Assembly: GCA_963989385.1 (NCBI GenBank)
Contig: OZ022508.1
Coordinates: 34,184,166 to 34,248,165 of the forward strand
Direction: 5' to 3'
Origin: Ctena decussata
Taxonomy: Eukaryota; Mollusca; Bivalvia; Lucinida; Lucinidae
DNA: 64,000 nucleotides
Made by a program: the position numbers and the translations under genes
Shown here: in pieces, positions 1 to 11,350 of the stretch
Layout of the letters: every line of letters begins with the position of its first letter
Position numbering within the stretch: position 1 is the first letter of the stretch
The notes under the pieces: model-generated
What the model saw: the letters and a program-made list of their open reading frames with translations, nothing else
What the model was told of the DNA's origin: nothing
Database searches by the model: none

Positions 1-2120
1 TCTGAATCATTCTCCTGTGCTGCCATTTATCAGGACTGCACTTGTAGCCTTGTCGTATAGCTGCTCAATGGTGCGAACTAGGTTTGCATTGATATTGTAC
101 TTCCTCATGGTGGCCCATGAGGCTGCATGCCATACCCTGTCAAAGGCTTTTTTTGAAATCAGTGAAGACATCGTATAGATTCTGCTGATGTTGGAGATAC
201 TTTTCACACAGGATTCTAAGGTTGAAGATCTGTTCTGTGGTGCTCCTTCCTGCTCGGAACCCAGCCTGTTCCTCAGCGATTATCTCTTCGGCTTGTGGCT
301 TAAGCCTGTTCAAGATAACTTTCAGCATGACTTTGCTTGAATGACTGATGAGGCTGATGGTTCTGTAGTTCTGGCAGAGCTGTAGGTTGCCCTTTTTTAG
401 GGAGAGTAATAATCAGCGACTGAGTCCATGGGGTAGGCCATTCTCCTGTTCTCCAGATCCTGTTACAGATATCTGTTAAAACATCAATCATGGTCTCCCC
501 TCCAGCTTGAACAAGTTCTGCTGGTATATTATCAACTCCGGCAGATTTTTCCTTCTTCAGTGCTGCTACTGCAATCTTAACTTCCTCACGAAGGATCGGT
601 TGTTGATCTTCATCTGGGGGCTGACTGCAGTCCAGAACCGTATTGTCACCATCAGTCTCATGGTTGTATAATTCTGAGCAATATTCTGTCCATCTGCTGA
701 GAATCTCTTGTTCTTCTGTAAGGCATTTCCCAGACTTGTCCTGGATAGTTGTGGATCTACCCTGTTTCTCTGAAGTTAGATCCTTCACCAGCTGGTATGC
801 TTTCTTGCTGTTGTTTTTGTTCAGGCAAATTTCGATCTCCTCGCACTGACTAGCTATCCAGTCCTCCTTCGCTTTCTTCACTGCCTTCTGAATCCTCTTG
901 TTTGCTTCCCTGTATTCTTCTGCTCCTCCTGCTTCATACCTCTTCTTCTTCAAATTTCTCATCTCATCACAGAGGTCGAGAACATCTCTAGTGACCCATG
1001 GCTTTTTCCTGCGACGTTCCTTCCCAAGTATCTCACTGGCTGCATCAGTCACTACTGTGGTAATCATGGTATCTATGTCCATGTCATCATCCCTCAGACC
1101 AATGAGTGGTGCAAATTTTCCACCTATTGTTGCTTGAAAAGTGCATGCCACCTCTGGGTCCCTTAGCTTCTCAAGATCAAACTTCAGTCTTGGCTGGGTT
1201 GGCTTTCTAGCCTTCTTCAGACGAACTGGGAAGGTCATCATGACCAGGTCATGGTCACTTCCTATGTCTGCTCCAGGAAAACTCCTTGTCCTATGGATGT
1301 TGACTCCTGATCGGAAGCGCTTCCTCACCAAGATGTAATCAATCTGATTGTGGTGTTTCCCATCTGGGCTGTGCCATGTCCATCTCCTTGATGGTTTGTG
1401 AGGGCCAAGGGTGTTTGTCAGTACTAGGCTGTTACAGGTTGCAAACTCTAGAAGTCTGAGACCTCTCTCATTTGTCTCGTCATTGCAGTAGGGTCCACAA
1501 ACGTTTTCCCAGTCTGCCTGTGCATCCTTTCCAACCTTAGCATTCCAATCCCCTTGTACAACCAGAATGTCCTTCTTGGGTGTTTGGTCTATGATTTCCT
1601 GGAGTTGCTGGTAGAAGTGTTCTACCTCATTGTCGTCATGTCCAGATGTTGGTGCATAAATCTGTATGATGGTGATGTTGAAAGGAGCTGCTCTCAGGCG
1701 AATTGAAATCAGTCTGCTGGAGACTGGTCGGCATCCCAAGACAGCACTCACCATGTCCTTATGCACAAGAAATCCAACCCCATACTCATGTTTGTCCTCT
1801 TCTCCACTGAAATACACCTTGTGTCTGTCATCTGTTGACATACCACCAAAGTTTTTCCAGCGCATCTCACAGGGCCCCAGTATGTTCCAGTGATACCTGT
1901 CCATTGCATGAGTCAGCTCTTCAAGCTGCCCAGCTGGCCTCAGAGTCCTCACGTTCCAGGTGCCAATTGAGATGTTCTCCCTGCCTCTGATTTTCTTGAT
2001 CTGTGTTACACCAGTTGCATACTTGTCACCTACGTCCCGGTGTCCAACAGTAGGCGCGGTCATTGTTAACCCGGGCTGCGACCGATCCGGTATTAAGGTC
2101 TTATCTAGGTTGTCAACCAT
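1..2120 (-). pseudogene. RTE-clade LINE ORF2 (APE endonuclease + start of reverse transcriptase), truncated by window edge
   Basis: The minus-strand frame entering at 2120 reads an APE-type endonuclease for target-primed reverse transcription. Family motifs appear in order: GTWNVRT, QIYAPT, GDWNAKVG, QIDYILV and GSDHDL. A linker with KEKSAGVDNIPAEL and the first RT blocks (FRAGRSTTEQ, DFKKAFDRVW in shifted frame) follow. The run of motifs resembles RTE/BovB elements. The frame breaks by one base in an A6 run (plus-strand T6, 393-398) and again in an A7 run (near 148-154). A tryptophan-to-stop change lies at 7-9. The YxDD motif and the C-terminus lie outside the window. This copy cannot encode a full protein. 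RTE membership is from remembered family motifs. Confidence 0.9.
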
Positions 2121-2740
2121 GGTGTTTCAAGGGCAGGATTCAGCCTGACGGAGCCCATCCCTCTCCAGGCTATATATGTTGACCACAGCGAACTCCACGA
2201 TTATTGTATGGCTCGCCTTGGTCATGAACACATGGCCGTTGACTCAAAGAGTTCTTCCGCCCTGGCCGTTGACTTCTTCTAGGAAGATTTCCGCCCAGTG
2301 ATGCTATGTTAACACCACCCCTTGTTGACCCATAGGGCTGGGAGACTCATGGAGGCAGGAGCGTCTTATTTCCTTCCAACAAGTCACTGACTTGTCCACT
2401 GCCTATAATATAGACAGCCAGATTCAAAGAGTCAAAGTGATCGGGTCTGTCCCTACCTATCAGTGACCCCCTTAATCTAGCTGTTTCACCAAGCTAAGCA
2501 GGGCTCGCTCGGGTCTGGCTGCTAACACTTGATTTAGATTAGAGTTCCACTCTGGCCGTTAACTTCTTCTAGGAAAACTTCCGCCCAATGGTGCTGTGTT
2601 CACAGGTTTTGTTCAAAGGTTTTGTCTAGAGACCTAGCAATGAACTCCCAGGTGGACTGCCTGCCAAGGCTAAGAGCTCCACCTACCCCTTCTAGTTTTA
2701 TTTAGAGACTAGTAACTCTTAGACAGGACACCTTCCCAGG
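2121..2740 (-). repeat. Presumed 5' flank/UTR of the LINE with an internal direct repeat
   Basis: No ORF is seen. A ~50 bp block containing GGCCGTTGACTTCTTCT occurs at 2262-2310 and again, diverged, at 2552-2610. Such repeated 5' segments are common in LINE leaders, so I assign this stretch to the LINE by position only. Confidence 0.4.
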
Positions 2741-2818
2741 TTGATGAGCCCCATCTGCCCACATGCAACAGGTAGTACTGGTTTACATGGTACCAGTAGC
2801 AGGTTATGCCTGACCTGA

Positions 2819-2912
2819 CCTGATCCTTGTCCTACAATGTTCCAAATCAGTGGGACGCCCTGGCGCTGCAAGGTATACATGTACATATCACCATCGCACC
2901 ACCCCCAAAATA
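2819..2912 (-). repeat. SINE-B fragment (head part)
   Basis: In reverse complement this matches the head of the SINE-B copies at 25448 and 62978: the GTGCCGGGGCGTCC-like block, then TGATTTGGAACATTGTAGGACAAGG in diverged form. The 3' part and tail are absent. Confidence 0.7.
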
Positions 2913-3120
2913 TACAATGTACAGAAATTGGATTCCATCCGTTCCTACGCCTTTGTTTTTCATGCACAGCTCGTCGGGGTAAAAATCGTAAAACAAGTTC
3001 CTTCTGTATGAACAAACATGATGCAAATCAATCTACATTTTGTCACGAAATGTGCAAGTTAAATGGCTTTTCATAGTAATTTGTGCTTAGACTTAAACCT
3101 TAAAATTAACTCACGCATGT

Positions 3121-3296
3121 ATGCTTTCACAAGTATACATAAATACTGAAAAAAGAATCAAACTGTTCCATCTTAGACCCTGGAAAGGAGGCATTATAAA
3201 ACTTTTATATGCTTTCACAAGTATACATAAATACTGAAAAAAAATCAAACTGTTCCATCTTAGACCCTGGAAAGGAGGCATTATAAAACTTTTATA
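3121..3296. repeat. Tandem duplication of an 88-bp unit
   Basis: Two consecutive 88-bp units (3121-3208 and 3209-3296) both begin ATGCTTTCACAAGTATAC. They differ by only a base or so in an A-run, so the duplication is recent. Confidence 0.9.
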
Positions 3297-3340
3297 TTTC
3301 ATTTTAAAATAAAACTGAGACTTTACATATACACGGAACA

Positions 3341-3342
<2 letters not shown>

Positions 3343-3376
<34 letters not shown>
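3343..3376. repeat. (TG)n microsatellite
   Basis: About 17 uninterrupted TG units. Confidence 0.95.
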
Positions 3377-3378
<2 letters not shown>

Positions 3379-4569
3379 CTGAACTGTTTGACTGGTACAA
3401 TAATCATATCAGTTGCTACAATTTCTATCACATTGTATTTTTTTACTTTTTTTTTCAATGGCATGTTCGATGCGCCCTTTGTGCCAATGTAGGAGAGGAT
3501 CATTCTATAAATTTAAATTTATAAACAAGGAGGACACAAATGGTATTTTGTTCAAGAACAGAGAAGGACAGCACAAAACAAATTTTAATTAATTACTTAT
3601 TGAATTAATTCTAGTTAATAAACCTTTCGCCTGATGCCACTGATGTTCTTGTTTAGATGTTTTGCCATCAAAACGCTTAGTTTAAAGATAAATGTTCCTT
3701 ATTTTCTGCAGATTATTTTCATTTACAAGTACGAATAGTACCAATGATTTATTTATCTTTTTTATTTTTTATCTATTTATTAACATTTTTTATTTTATTT
3801 TGTTATACCTTTGTTGATGCTAACTTCACATTTATCTGCTGGCCATAGTTTCCAGAAAATCTGTAACATCAAATGGTCACCAGCAAAGACTCCGATTAGC
3901 TTGAATTTCAGGCAGTCTCTCGGTAGCCACTGACCCAATACCCCCTCACGCATATAGTGCAGACTGACTGGACTGTGTGAATGAACGGACTGAACTGAGA
4001 CTAAACTGTACGAATATTTTAAATATTTCACCTTGACTATGCATGTACTCCATTATTTCCGATCTTAGTTTCAAATAAATCAGGCCCAGAGGTTATACAT
4101 GGTAAAACTTGAGTACATTTTTTTGATTTTGAGATTATTCTCAAGTTTTATAACCTCGAACCCTGATTTCATAAACTATTACTTATATCTTATTTGTTCT
4201 TTCTTGCAATTTATATGCAGAGTGAAATCCTTTTGCTAATGCATGAGCAGTGCAGTACTTATTTGTTCATCGCTCAGGTATCCTCACTTATTATATGAAG
4301 CTGCTGATAATTATACCCAGAGTCGGGGAGAGATAAGAGTAATTAATAATCTTTTATGGTTCATAATTTCAGTATCTGAGTTGTATGTAAGCACAGATAT
4401 GTCTTTTGAAATACCTGTATGCACCAGTTATCTGCCGATTATATTTTCTTGTCCTTTAGAATTATGCAGCCCTTTCTAGTAAATTTTGCTCATGCCGGGG
4501 CTGGGCTCAACGGTGGCTTTGTGCATTACATAGCTGCCCATGAATGATTGGTTGGTTGGTTAGTTGTTT
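3377..4569. other. No gene or recognisable repeat
   Basis: AT-rich DNA with only short chance ORFs. Nothing matches other parts of the window. Confidence 0.5.
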
Positions 4570-4572
4570 TTT

Positions 4573-5656
4573 AGCGCGCCTTTGCGAAGCAAAGGAGAGC
4601 ATATGCTATACCCCGGCGTCGTAGTCCGAGTATGCGTTAGCGTCAGCGTTAGCGTCAGCGTCCTCGTCGGCGTCCGTGATCAGGTTAACCCATGTTAACA
4701 ATTGCGTTTAGCTCCATGTTCGCCGGGCCGGGTAGCGCAATCGGTAGGGCACCTGACTCATAAGTCAGAGGTCCTGGGTTCGAATCCCGGTCTGGCCACA
4801 TACTTTCGTTTCTCCTTCCGCTGATTCAAGAAGGGCAGTTGTCAGTTACTGGCGAAAGTATGTGCACTTAGTACTGGTTAACCGCTTAGGAGGTCTAAGC
4901 CTGCCCAGGAATAGTGTGGTTAGGTTAACTGACCGACCCGACATGACCTTAGTTGTTTACCGTGGACGTTAAGCATCAAATCAACCAACCAACCAAAGCT
5001 CCATGTTCAACTCTGTATCTTAGAAACTACAGCAGCTACAATCATCATACTTGGTACATATATACATCCATATGACTGCAGCAGCTGCATGACACAATTG
5101 TATGTCCTTGACCTATATGTTACGGTTGACTGACTTGTCCGTTTGGCACTTTTTTAAGGCAAAATTTTTAGTTTTGATGAAACCTTTGACAGAAGAGACT
5201 TGATACTTGGTCAAATAGCATATTCCTATAATTGCAGCAGCTGCAGAGCTACCATGCTGACACCTGTGCCCTTGACCTTTGTTCATGGTCCAGTGATTTT
5301 GTCTTATATTTCAAGCACTGTTTGATAAATTAACATCACATCTGGCATAGTGGATCGGTCTGACATCCCGAATGACCTCATATTATTTATAGATCACTGT
5401 GACCTATATATCATGGTTCAGTGATTTTGCCTTGTGTCTCCAAAGCTGTTTATAGATTAACATCATATTTGGGAATATGAGGTCACTCTAACATAAATTT
5501 TATCATTCAGTGATTTGCTTCATATTTTAGGTGTATTTAGTATGGATTCATCATATACCTGGGATAATGGCTCAGTCTGACACTGCAGATGACCTGATAT
5601 ATTTTAGGTCTTGGTGACTGTGAGAATCAGGCACCCATAAGGCGCGCTTTATTGTC
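4573..5656 (+). mobile_element. Hairpin-headed tandem-core element E1 (Helentron-like, non-autonomous)
   Basis: The element starts in a T-run with AGCGCGCC followed by a perfect hairpin (CCTTTGC-GAA-GCAAAGG, 4579-4595). A GCGTC-rich run (about 4616-4680) comes next, then degenerate repeats that each carry a 'tgacctt...catggtccagtgatttt'-type block. Near the right end AAGGCGCGCT (5639-5648) is the inverted copy of the AGCGCGCCTT head, so the ends form a subterminal inverted repeat. The core is split by a SINE-A insertion at 4722-4996. No coding capacity is seen. Confidence 0.65.
4722..4996 (+). mobile_element. SINE-A, full length, tRNA-derived head
   Basis: The head folds as a tRNA cloverleaf: acceptor GGCCGGG against TCTGGCC, T-arm CTGGG-TTCGAAT-CCCGG, and anticodon loop reading CAT. 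Pol III A and B boxes are therefore present. A conserved body (GGCGAAAGTATGTGCAC, GGTTAACC, GGAGGTCTAAGCCTG) and a (CAAC)n tail follow. Perfect 12-bp target duplications (AGCTCCATGTTC at 4710-4721 and 4997-5008) show insertion into element E1 by LINE machinery. Confidence 0.92.
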
Positions 5657-5659
5657 TTC

Positions 5660-5897
5660 TGACAACTTTTGTTGTTTTTTGTTGTCTAACGGCCCTTTGA
5701 GACAGTATTTCAGTCTACGTCGGGTCGTCCTCCAGAGAAAGCGGGAGAAAGAGACGAGAGATAAAAATGTCCCAACAACCCCACCAGCACCTACTGCAAG
5801 CACAGTAGGTCATTGTCCTATTATAATCCAAATCAGTAGAAAGCCCCGGCACTGGAAGTTATATGCAGCACCATCGCGCCACCCGACAACCCCCAGA
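5660..5897 (-). mobile_element. SINE-B copy
   Basis: The reverse complement carries the whole SINE-B order: head with GGTCGGGTGG-like start, CCGGGGC, TACTGTGCTTGCAGTAGG, a pyrimidine-rich stretch, GACTGAAATACTGTCTCAAAGGGCC and an AACAA tail. It sits directly against the right end of E1. Confidence 0.85.
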
Positions 5898-6353
5898 TCA
5901 TGAATGACTAAATAAAATTGCATTCTCTGTTGCGTGTCATGCTAGTGTTCGTTGTCTCTTATTGTCTTTTGCACTGGCCATTTCTGACGAAATTTATAAA
6001 TACAGCCATATGAAATAAGAAAAGAAATAAGAGACTCGGTTTTTCTACCATTTGGCTACATACATATACGCCCTTATCAGTTAAAGCGGCACTCGATTTT
6101 CTTAGTTAAAAGAACGGGCTTTATCATCTCACAAGGACTGCACTATGGTGACGCACTGTTTGACTTCTTACAGCCGCAACATGGAACTCTAAACCGGCTA
6201 GAATGAAGTAAGATCAAATCTGTAAACTTTAGGTTATTCTTAGAAAAAAAGCCTTGTTGTAGAGCGAAAATCGGAATACTAGCATCAACGCGACATTTCG
6301 TATGACAGCAGTGTCATTTGAAACGCATTTGATACCTGACATCGGCTTGACGG
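5898..6353. other. No gene or recognisable repeat
   Basis: Nothing coding or repeated was recognised here. Confidence 0.5.
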
Positions 6354-7535
6354 TAGGGTCGAGCCTGTTAAATTCGGACAGCGGGTAAATTTGGACCTAC
6401 CATTGCATACCATGTCGCAAAGTCGAAAAACCTAATAATGTCGGTCAATTGGCAATGTTGATGTTGAATTTGAGTTTTACTCTTGCAGATCTTTGCATGA
6501 CCCATGTTTCATGGCTCTTGCCCTAATAATTCTTGAGAAACATAGCTAAACCAAAAAAATTGACAAAAAGATGAAGTCAGTGAACCGTAAAAAGTAGGTC
6601 ATGACACAGTATTGATGGAAGCTGTTGAGTAACACTCGGCCAGATGTATGCATGGACCAAGTTTCATGGCTATAGCCCTTATAAGTTAAACAGAGCTAAA
6701 CGCGAAAAACTTGACACAATATTACAAAGTCAGTGAACCTTAAAACGTAGGTCAAGACTTACTTTTGATGGTAGCTTTGAGCTTTGCTCTCCCAGATGTA
6801 TGCATGAACAAAGCTTATACTTCTTCAGAAACAGAGCTTAACGCGAAAACTTGACCAAAATTGCAAAGTCAGAGAACCATAAAATGTAGGTCAAGACTTA
6901 ATGTTGATGATGGCTTTGAGCTTTACTCTTCCAGATGTATGCATGACCCAAGTTTCATGGCTCTAGCCCTTATACTTCTTCAGAAACAGAGCTAAACACG
7001 AAAGCGCGACAAAAATGCAAAGTCAGTGAATCATTAAATGTAGGTCAAGACTGAATATTGATGATAACTTTGAGTTTTACTCTTCCAGATGTATGCATGA
7101 CCCAAGTTTCAGGGCTCTAGCTCTTATAGTTTGAGAAACAGACCTAAACGCGAAAACTCGACAAAAATGCAAAGTCGTTCAACCGTAAAATGTAGGTCAA
7201 GATTCAACATTGACGATGGCTTTTAGTTCTACTTTTGCAGATATATGCATGACCCAAGTTTCATGGCTCTAGCCTTTATAGTTTCTGAGAAAATGACTTA
7301 AGCGCAAAAACTCGACAAAAGTTTGCGCCGTCGCCGACGACGGCAACACATATCTCGCCTCTGCTTCGCAGGCGAGACTAAAATCCAGATGAAACGGCTC
7401 ATAATGAGCCGTCACATCAGGATATTGACTGTTTGCCTACTTAATTTTGATACAATTCCAAACAACTGACAAATATAGGAAACAATGTCACTGTCCGAAT
7501 TTACCTGCTGAGCGAATTTATCTGACTTGACCCTA
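6354..7535. repeat. Inverted-repeat arms flanking element E2
   Basis: A ~42-bp block (6354-6395, containing TAAATTCGGACAGCGGGTAAAT) recurs inverted and diverged at 7490-7535. The arms enclose the E2 array. They probably belong to an older TIR or foldback element into which E2 inserted. Confidence 0.5.
6396..7381 (-). mobile_element. Hairpin-headed tandem-core element E2
   Basis: On the minus strand it begins after TTTTAG with a perfect hairpin (TCTCGCCT...AGGCGAGA with a GAA loop, 7353-7377). A CGTCGTCGGCGACGGCG run follows, then an array. The landmark 'cagatgtatgcatg' recurs near 6486, 6641, 6793, 6932, 7086 and 7238, a period of about 152 bp. The 3' end was not located. It is non-coding. 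Confidence 0.7.
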
Positions 7536-8487
7536 CTTCGTTTAAAGTTGCTAGCGGAACCGATTTATCTTTAATGCAACTGATGTTAAGTGCCGTATGG
7601 CAGTAGCAACATGCGTACGTTTCTCTGTGCTTTATCACAGAACAAATTTTATATCCTGGTCATGCTGACTCATGAAGCTTATTTTGGTTTATTTAAAAAC
7701 AGAGGTCCAATTAATGCTTGGACAGATACTCACGAAGAAATTGAATAAAATCAATTTTTCTGTCTTGCTTGACTTTGTTTCAAACGATTAAGTCATTAGC
7801 GACGAATGGATCCTTCTAGCTGGATATTTTTGATATTATGTTTAAATTATGTTAACTAAATCGTCTTTATCCAATAATTAATGAAAACTGTATACCCTGA
7901 TAAGACGCCATCGTTAATGTCCCTTTTATGACTCTCGAGGCATTTATGGGTTATCTTTTCAGAACTTGTTTATTAGAAAAGAGACTAAAAATACGTGCAG
8001 TAGAGTATTGGAAATAAAGTTTGTTTCTGTTTACATAAAATCTCCAGTAGGTCTTCCTAGCTATACTTGTTTAAGACGTCAAATACATCAAAATCTTGGA
8101 AAAAGTCACAAATACAATTAAGCTAATAGCGTTTGTGCTGAGTACATCGGTCCTATGTAATTACTATAAACGAGCCAATATGACTTTTACATCATCTTTG
8201 TGAAATGTTGTCATGCTAATTACAGTGAGATGAAGATTGATGGTCTTTATGTACTTATATGGATTGACCGGTAGAGCCCAGCTGATATGTGGACCAAAAT
8301 TGAAGGCGTTTGGCTCTTGGCTAAGGCCGGAAGTTTCAATTTCCTGTGGGAATAGAGTTGCGCGTCTGCCTGTTGTCTAGCATTTGTTTTGGTTTAAACA
8401 ATACTTTGGTAAACAATGCCCGTATATAATGTACAATATAAAGTACCATGATCTGCCTGTAAGCTAAAAGCTTACAGCGATAATATA
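7536..8487. other. No gene or recognisable repeat
   Basis: AT-rich DNA with no credible ORF. Confidence 0.5.
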
Positions 8488-8698
8488 CACCTGGAAAAAA
8501 GTTAAGCACCCCCAGTTATTGTTGCAGAAGGTTAATATAAACTTTTCATAACTTTTCACTGAAAGTGTTCCAAAACATACGAGGGGAGTTCAATAAGTTC
8601 GTAGAACTCGGGTTTTTTTCTATATTATTCAAGATTTCTTTTTTCATTTTTGTGTTTGCTCTTACTTTTTGTTTGAAAGCCTATACCCATATGCAAAA

Positions 8699-10066
8699 AT
8701 GGAAAGTCAGAATATTGAGCTCAGAGCAGTCATAAAGTTCCTCACTAAAGAGGGTGCAAATGCCAAAGAAATTCATCGGCGCATGGCTGATGTGTATGGT
8801 GATAGTAGCCATAAGTATTCCACAGTGGCAAAGTGGCCAGCAGAATTTAAACGTGGGCGAGACTCCTTAAAAGATGACCCAAGGCCAGGTCGCCCTGCTG
8901 ATGTCATCGGCCAGGAGATAATCGACCGTGTTGAGAGACTTGTGCTAAACGATCGCCGAATCAAAGTTGCCGAACTTGCTTCAGAATGTGGTATTTCTAA
9001 TGGAAGTGTTTACACTATCACAGTATCCGAACTACATGTACAATCTCTTCCGGTTTTCATAGCGTTGAATCGAGAGTACAAACATTCGCTTATAACCAGT
9101 AGTCGGAAATCATTATGTTTTGAGATTTTATCCGGAATCTTCTGCGTCATTTATAGCTATTCAGCTTCGAAAATATAAAGAGGTAAGTTTAATATAGTTT
9201 GCTCTTCGGTCTTTTACTTTATTACCCTGTACAATGTCGTGTATGGGTGGGTAGTAATTGGTACAGTATTCAAATCGCCCTTGGCATGATTCTTAAACCA
9301 TTTTGAGCATTTTCTTACATGTTTTATAAAAAATCTTTAGAATAAACGGAAGGCATTATCAATCTACAGTTTGTTAGTTTTGATAAAAGAATGATAGCTA
9401 AGTTTTGCACGACACAATCTCGTGTTAAATTAAGCTGTTCGGGAAAAAAAAATCTGCGACGGCAAGGAGTTTTTCATTGTACAGGGCAATAAAGTAAAAG
9501 ACCGAAGAGAAAATTATATTAAACTTACATGTACCTCTTTACATTTTCGAAGCTGAATAACTATAAATGACGCAGTAGATTCCGGATAAAAACTCAAAAC
9601 ATAATGATTTCCGGCTACTGGTTATAAGCGAATTTTGTACTCTCGATTCAACGCTATGAAAACCGGAAGAGAGGGTACAGTGCGTTCGGATACTGTGACT
9701 ATAATCCATGAACATTTAGGCATGTCAAAAGTATCTGCCAGGTTGGTACCCAGAAACCTGAACATGCAAGATCGTCAGCGAAGGGTGGAGTCCAGAGTTG
9801 CACAGGTGGCTATTCGTGAGTGCAAGTTCGAGCAGTTAAATCACCCACCATACAGTCCAGACCTGGCCATAAGTGATTATTATCTGTTTCGAAATTTGAA
9901 GTCCCACTTGCGTGAAACGAGATTTCGGAACGATGATGAGCTCAATGCTGCTACAGAGGCTTGGTTTGAGGACCAAACAGACGACTTTTATTTCAAAGGC
10001 ATAGACTGCTTAACAGAAAAGTGGGTCAAATGCATTGAAGTAAATGGGGATTATATTGAAAAATAA
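8699..10066 (+). pseudogene. Mariner transposase, interrupted and internally deleted
   Basis: The transposase begins at ATG 8699 with the helix-turn-helix region (RAVIKFL...EIHRRM...VYGD) and the DPRPGRP linker of mariner proteins. Frame 1 ends in the foldback insertion after GSVYT and resumes after it with IIHEHLGMSKVSAR. The C-terminus has HPPYSPDLA, YYLF and a stop at 10064-10066. Between RRVES and the C-terminal part the catalytic core with the first two aspartates is missing. The protein would therefore be inactive even without the insertion. Confidence 0.9.
9019..9697. mobile_element. 679-bp foldback element inside the mariner gene
   Basis: The ends are inverted repeats (CACAGTATCCGAAC... 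and its inverse). The inverted similarity extends inward for about 220 bp, through the blocks around CGGTTTTCATAGCG, TTCAGCTTCGAAAAT and AAAGACCGAAGAG in opposite orientations. A 5-bp duplication ACTAT (9014-9018 and 9698-9702) flanks it. No ORF lies inside. The superfamily is not recognised. Confidence 0.88.
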
Positions 10067-10676
10067 TGATGAAATCATTTTCCAATCTGTGAGTTAAACC
10101 CCAAGTTCTACAAACTTATTGAACTCCCCTCGTATCTTGTAGTAATAATTAAGCCTTGATATCCGACTAAATGGGCATCAGTTAGAAGTGAATCGGTCAA
10201 AAATTTTAATTGAAAACGCGCGCTATGTTTTGAACGAAAAAAGTGGCTTGTTTAACTTTGGGACTGCTTTGAAGGAACTTCGTGGTTCATTAGTTGTTTA
10301 TATCCAGTACTGACTAAAGCTTGTAAATGTTATGTCATTCAATGAGTCCGTGAAAAACAGTGTCAAGTCCAACCCCTACATAAAATAGGACCGTCTTGCT
10401 ATTCTAGAAAAAAGATTATCATTTTGATAAAGGATGGTCCCAGATGCAGTCAAAACATGTTATACGTTTCGATTTTTGAAGTGCATTCAAAATAAATTTC
10501 AACATTTGTTTTTTCTTTCTACGATCCTCGATGGAAAAACATGAATTTTTACTGGGGGTGCCTAACTTTTTTCCAAGTGTATAATATGAATGTGGAGGTG
10601 ACCAAATACACAATATTAGTGTGAGTGTGGTCATCTTCGCGTTCATATTATGATAGTGCTAGTCCTCTAGGATTTG

Positions 10677-10905
10677 ATTGATTGATTTATTGCTTTACGT
10701 CTTTGTAAACAGCTATGGTCATGTCGGAACGGTCAGTTAACCTAACGGCACTATTCCTGGGCTGGCATAGACCTCCTAAGCAGTTAACCAGTACTACATG
10801 TAAGTGCACATACTTTCGCCAGTAGCTGACAACTGCCCTTCTAAAATCAGCGAAAGGAGAAACGAAAGTATGTGGCCAGACCGGGTATCGAACCCAGAAC
10901 CTCAC
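10677..10905 (-). mobile_element. SINE-A, 5'-truncated
   Basis: The copy contains the (GATT)n-type tail, the body blocks and the B-box part of the tRNA head. The rest of the head is missing or degraded. Confidence 0.85.
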
Positions 10906-11350
10906 ATGGCGTCACATCTACAAAACATGGCAATGCTGATAGAAAACCTACACATTATCTACTGTTTTGCGACAGTCAAATGCTCAAGTTTATGGGAACT
11001 ATGCTGACGAATTCAGAAAAACAGAAAACCGCAAACAGCTAGTTTTGCGACATTTAAATGGCAGTTCGATTTATGGCAACTATGCTGAGGAATCCAGCTG
11101 CTCCTCGGGGTCGAAATGACACAGCCCCTGTTTATCTCACGACAAGTACACGGAGGTAATACCAATTTGGCTATGTGTGCTCTCGACCGAGTCTGTACTG
11201 TACAAAGTGGTTTTCGATCGAGAATACGATCGTGAACATAATAATAAATGGTACTATGAATTGTTAATGGCTGTCGACCGAGCTGATACTGCTATCGATT
11301 GTCTCGGTCGACAGCCACTTTTGCATGTATGGTAATTGACTGACTCGGTC
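10906..11350. repeat. Short direct and inverted repeats
   Basis: A ~55-bp block ending in GGAACTATGCTGACGAATTC (10967-11020) recurs diverged at 11045-11100. Between 11185 and 11350 the motif TCGACCGAG and its inverse CTCGGTCGA alternate, giving hairpin potential. Confidence 0.45.

Larger units (their letters stand above)
8580..10132 (+). mobile_element. Mariner element, defective, nested
   Basis: TIRs of ~33 bp begin CGAGGGGAGTTCAATAAGTT and are matched in inverse at the right end. They are flanked by TA at 8578-8579 and 10133-10134. The TIR sequence and the transposase remnants agree with a mariner identity. The element lies wholly inside the outer TIR element and is itself split by a foldback insertion. 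Confidence 0.9.
8488..10579. mobile_element. Outer Tc1/mariner-type TIR element (non-autonomous host of the nest)
   Basis: The terminal inverted repeats are ~29 bp: CACCTGGAAAAAAGTTAAGC at the left and its near-perfect inverse ending at 10579. They are flanked by TA dinucleotides (8486-8487 and 10580-10581), the usual Tc1/mariner target duplication. Without the inner mariner the element would be about 0.54 kb and non-coding, so it is MITE-like. Confidence 0.85.

Noticed and set aside
3111..3503. 130-codon minus-strand ORF
   Set aside because: It runs through the 88-bp duplication and the TG microsatellite (HTHTHT stretch); low complexity only.
4722..4800. A functional tRNA-Met gene
   Set aside because: The cloverleaf continues into the conserved SINE-A body and tail and has target duplications, so it is a SINE head.
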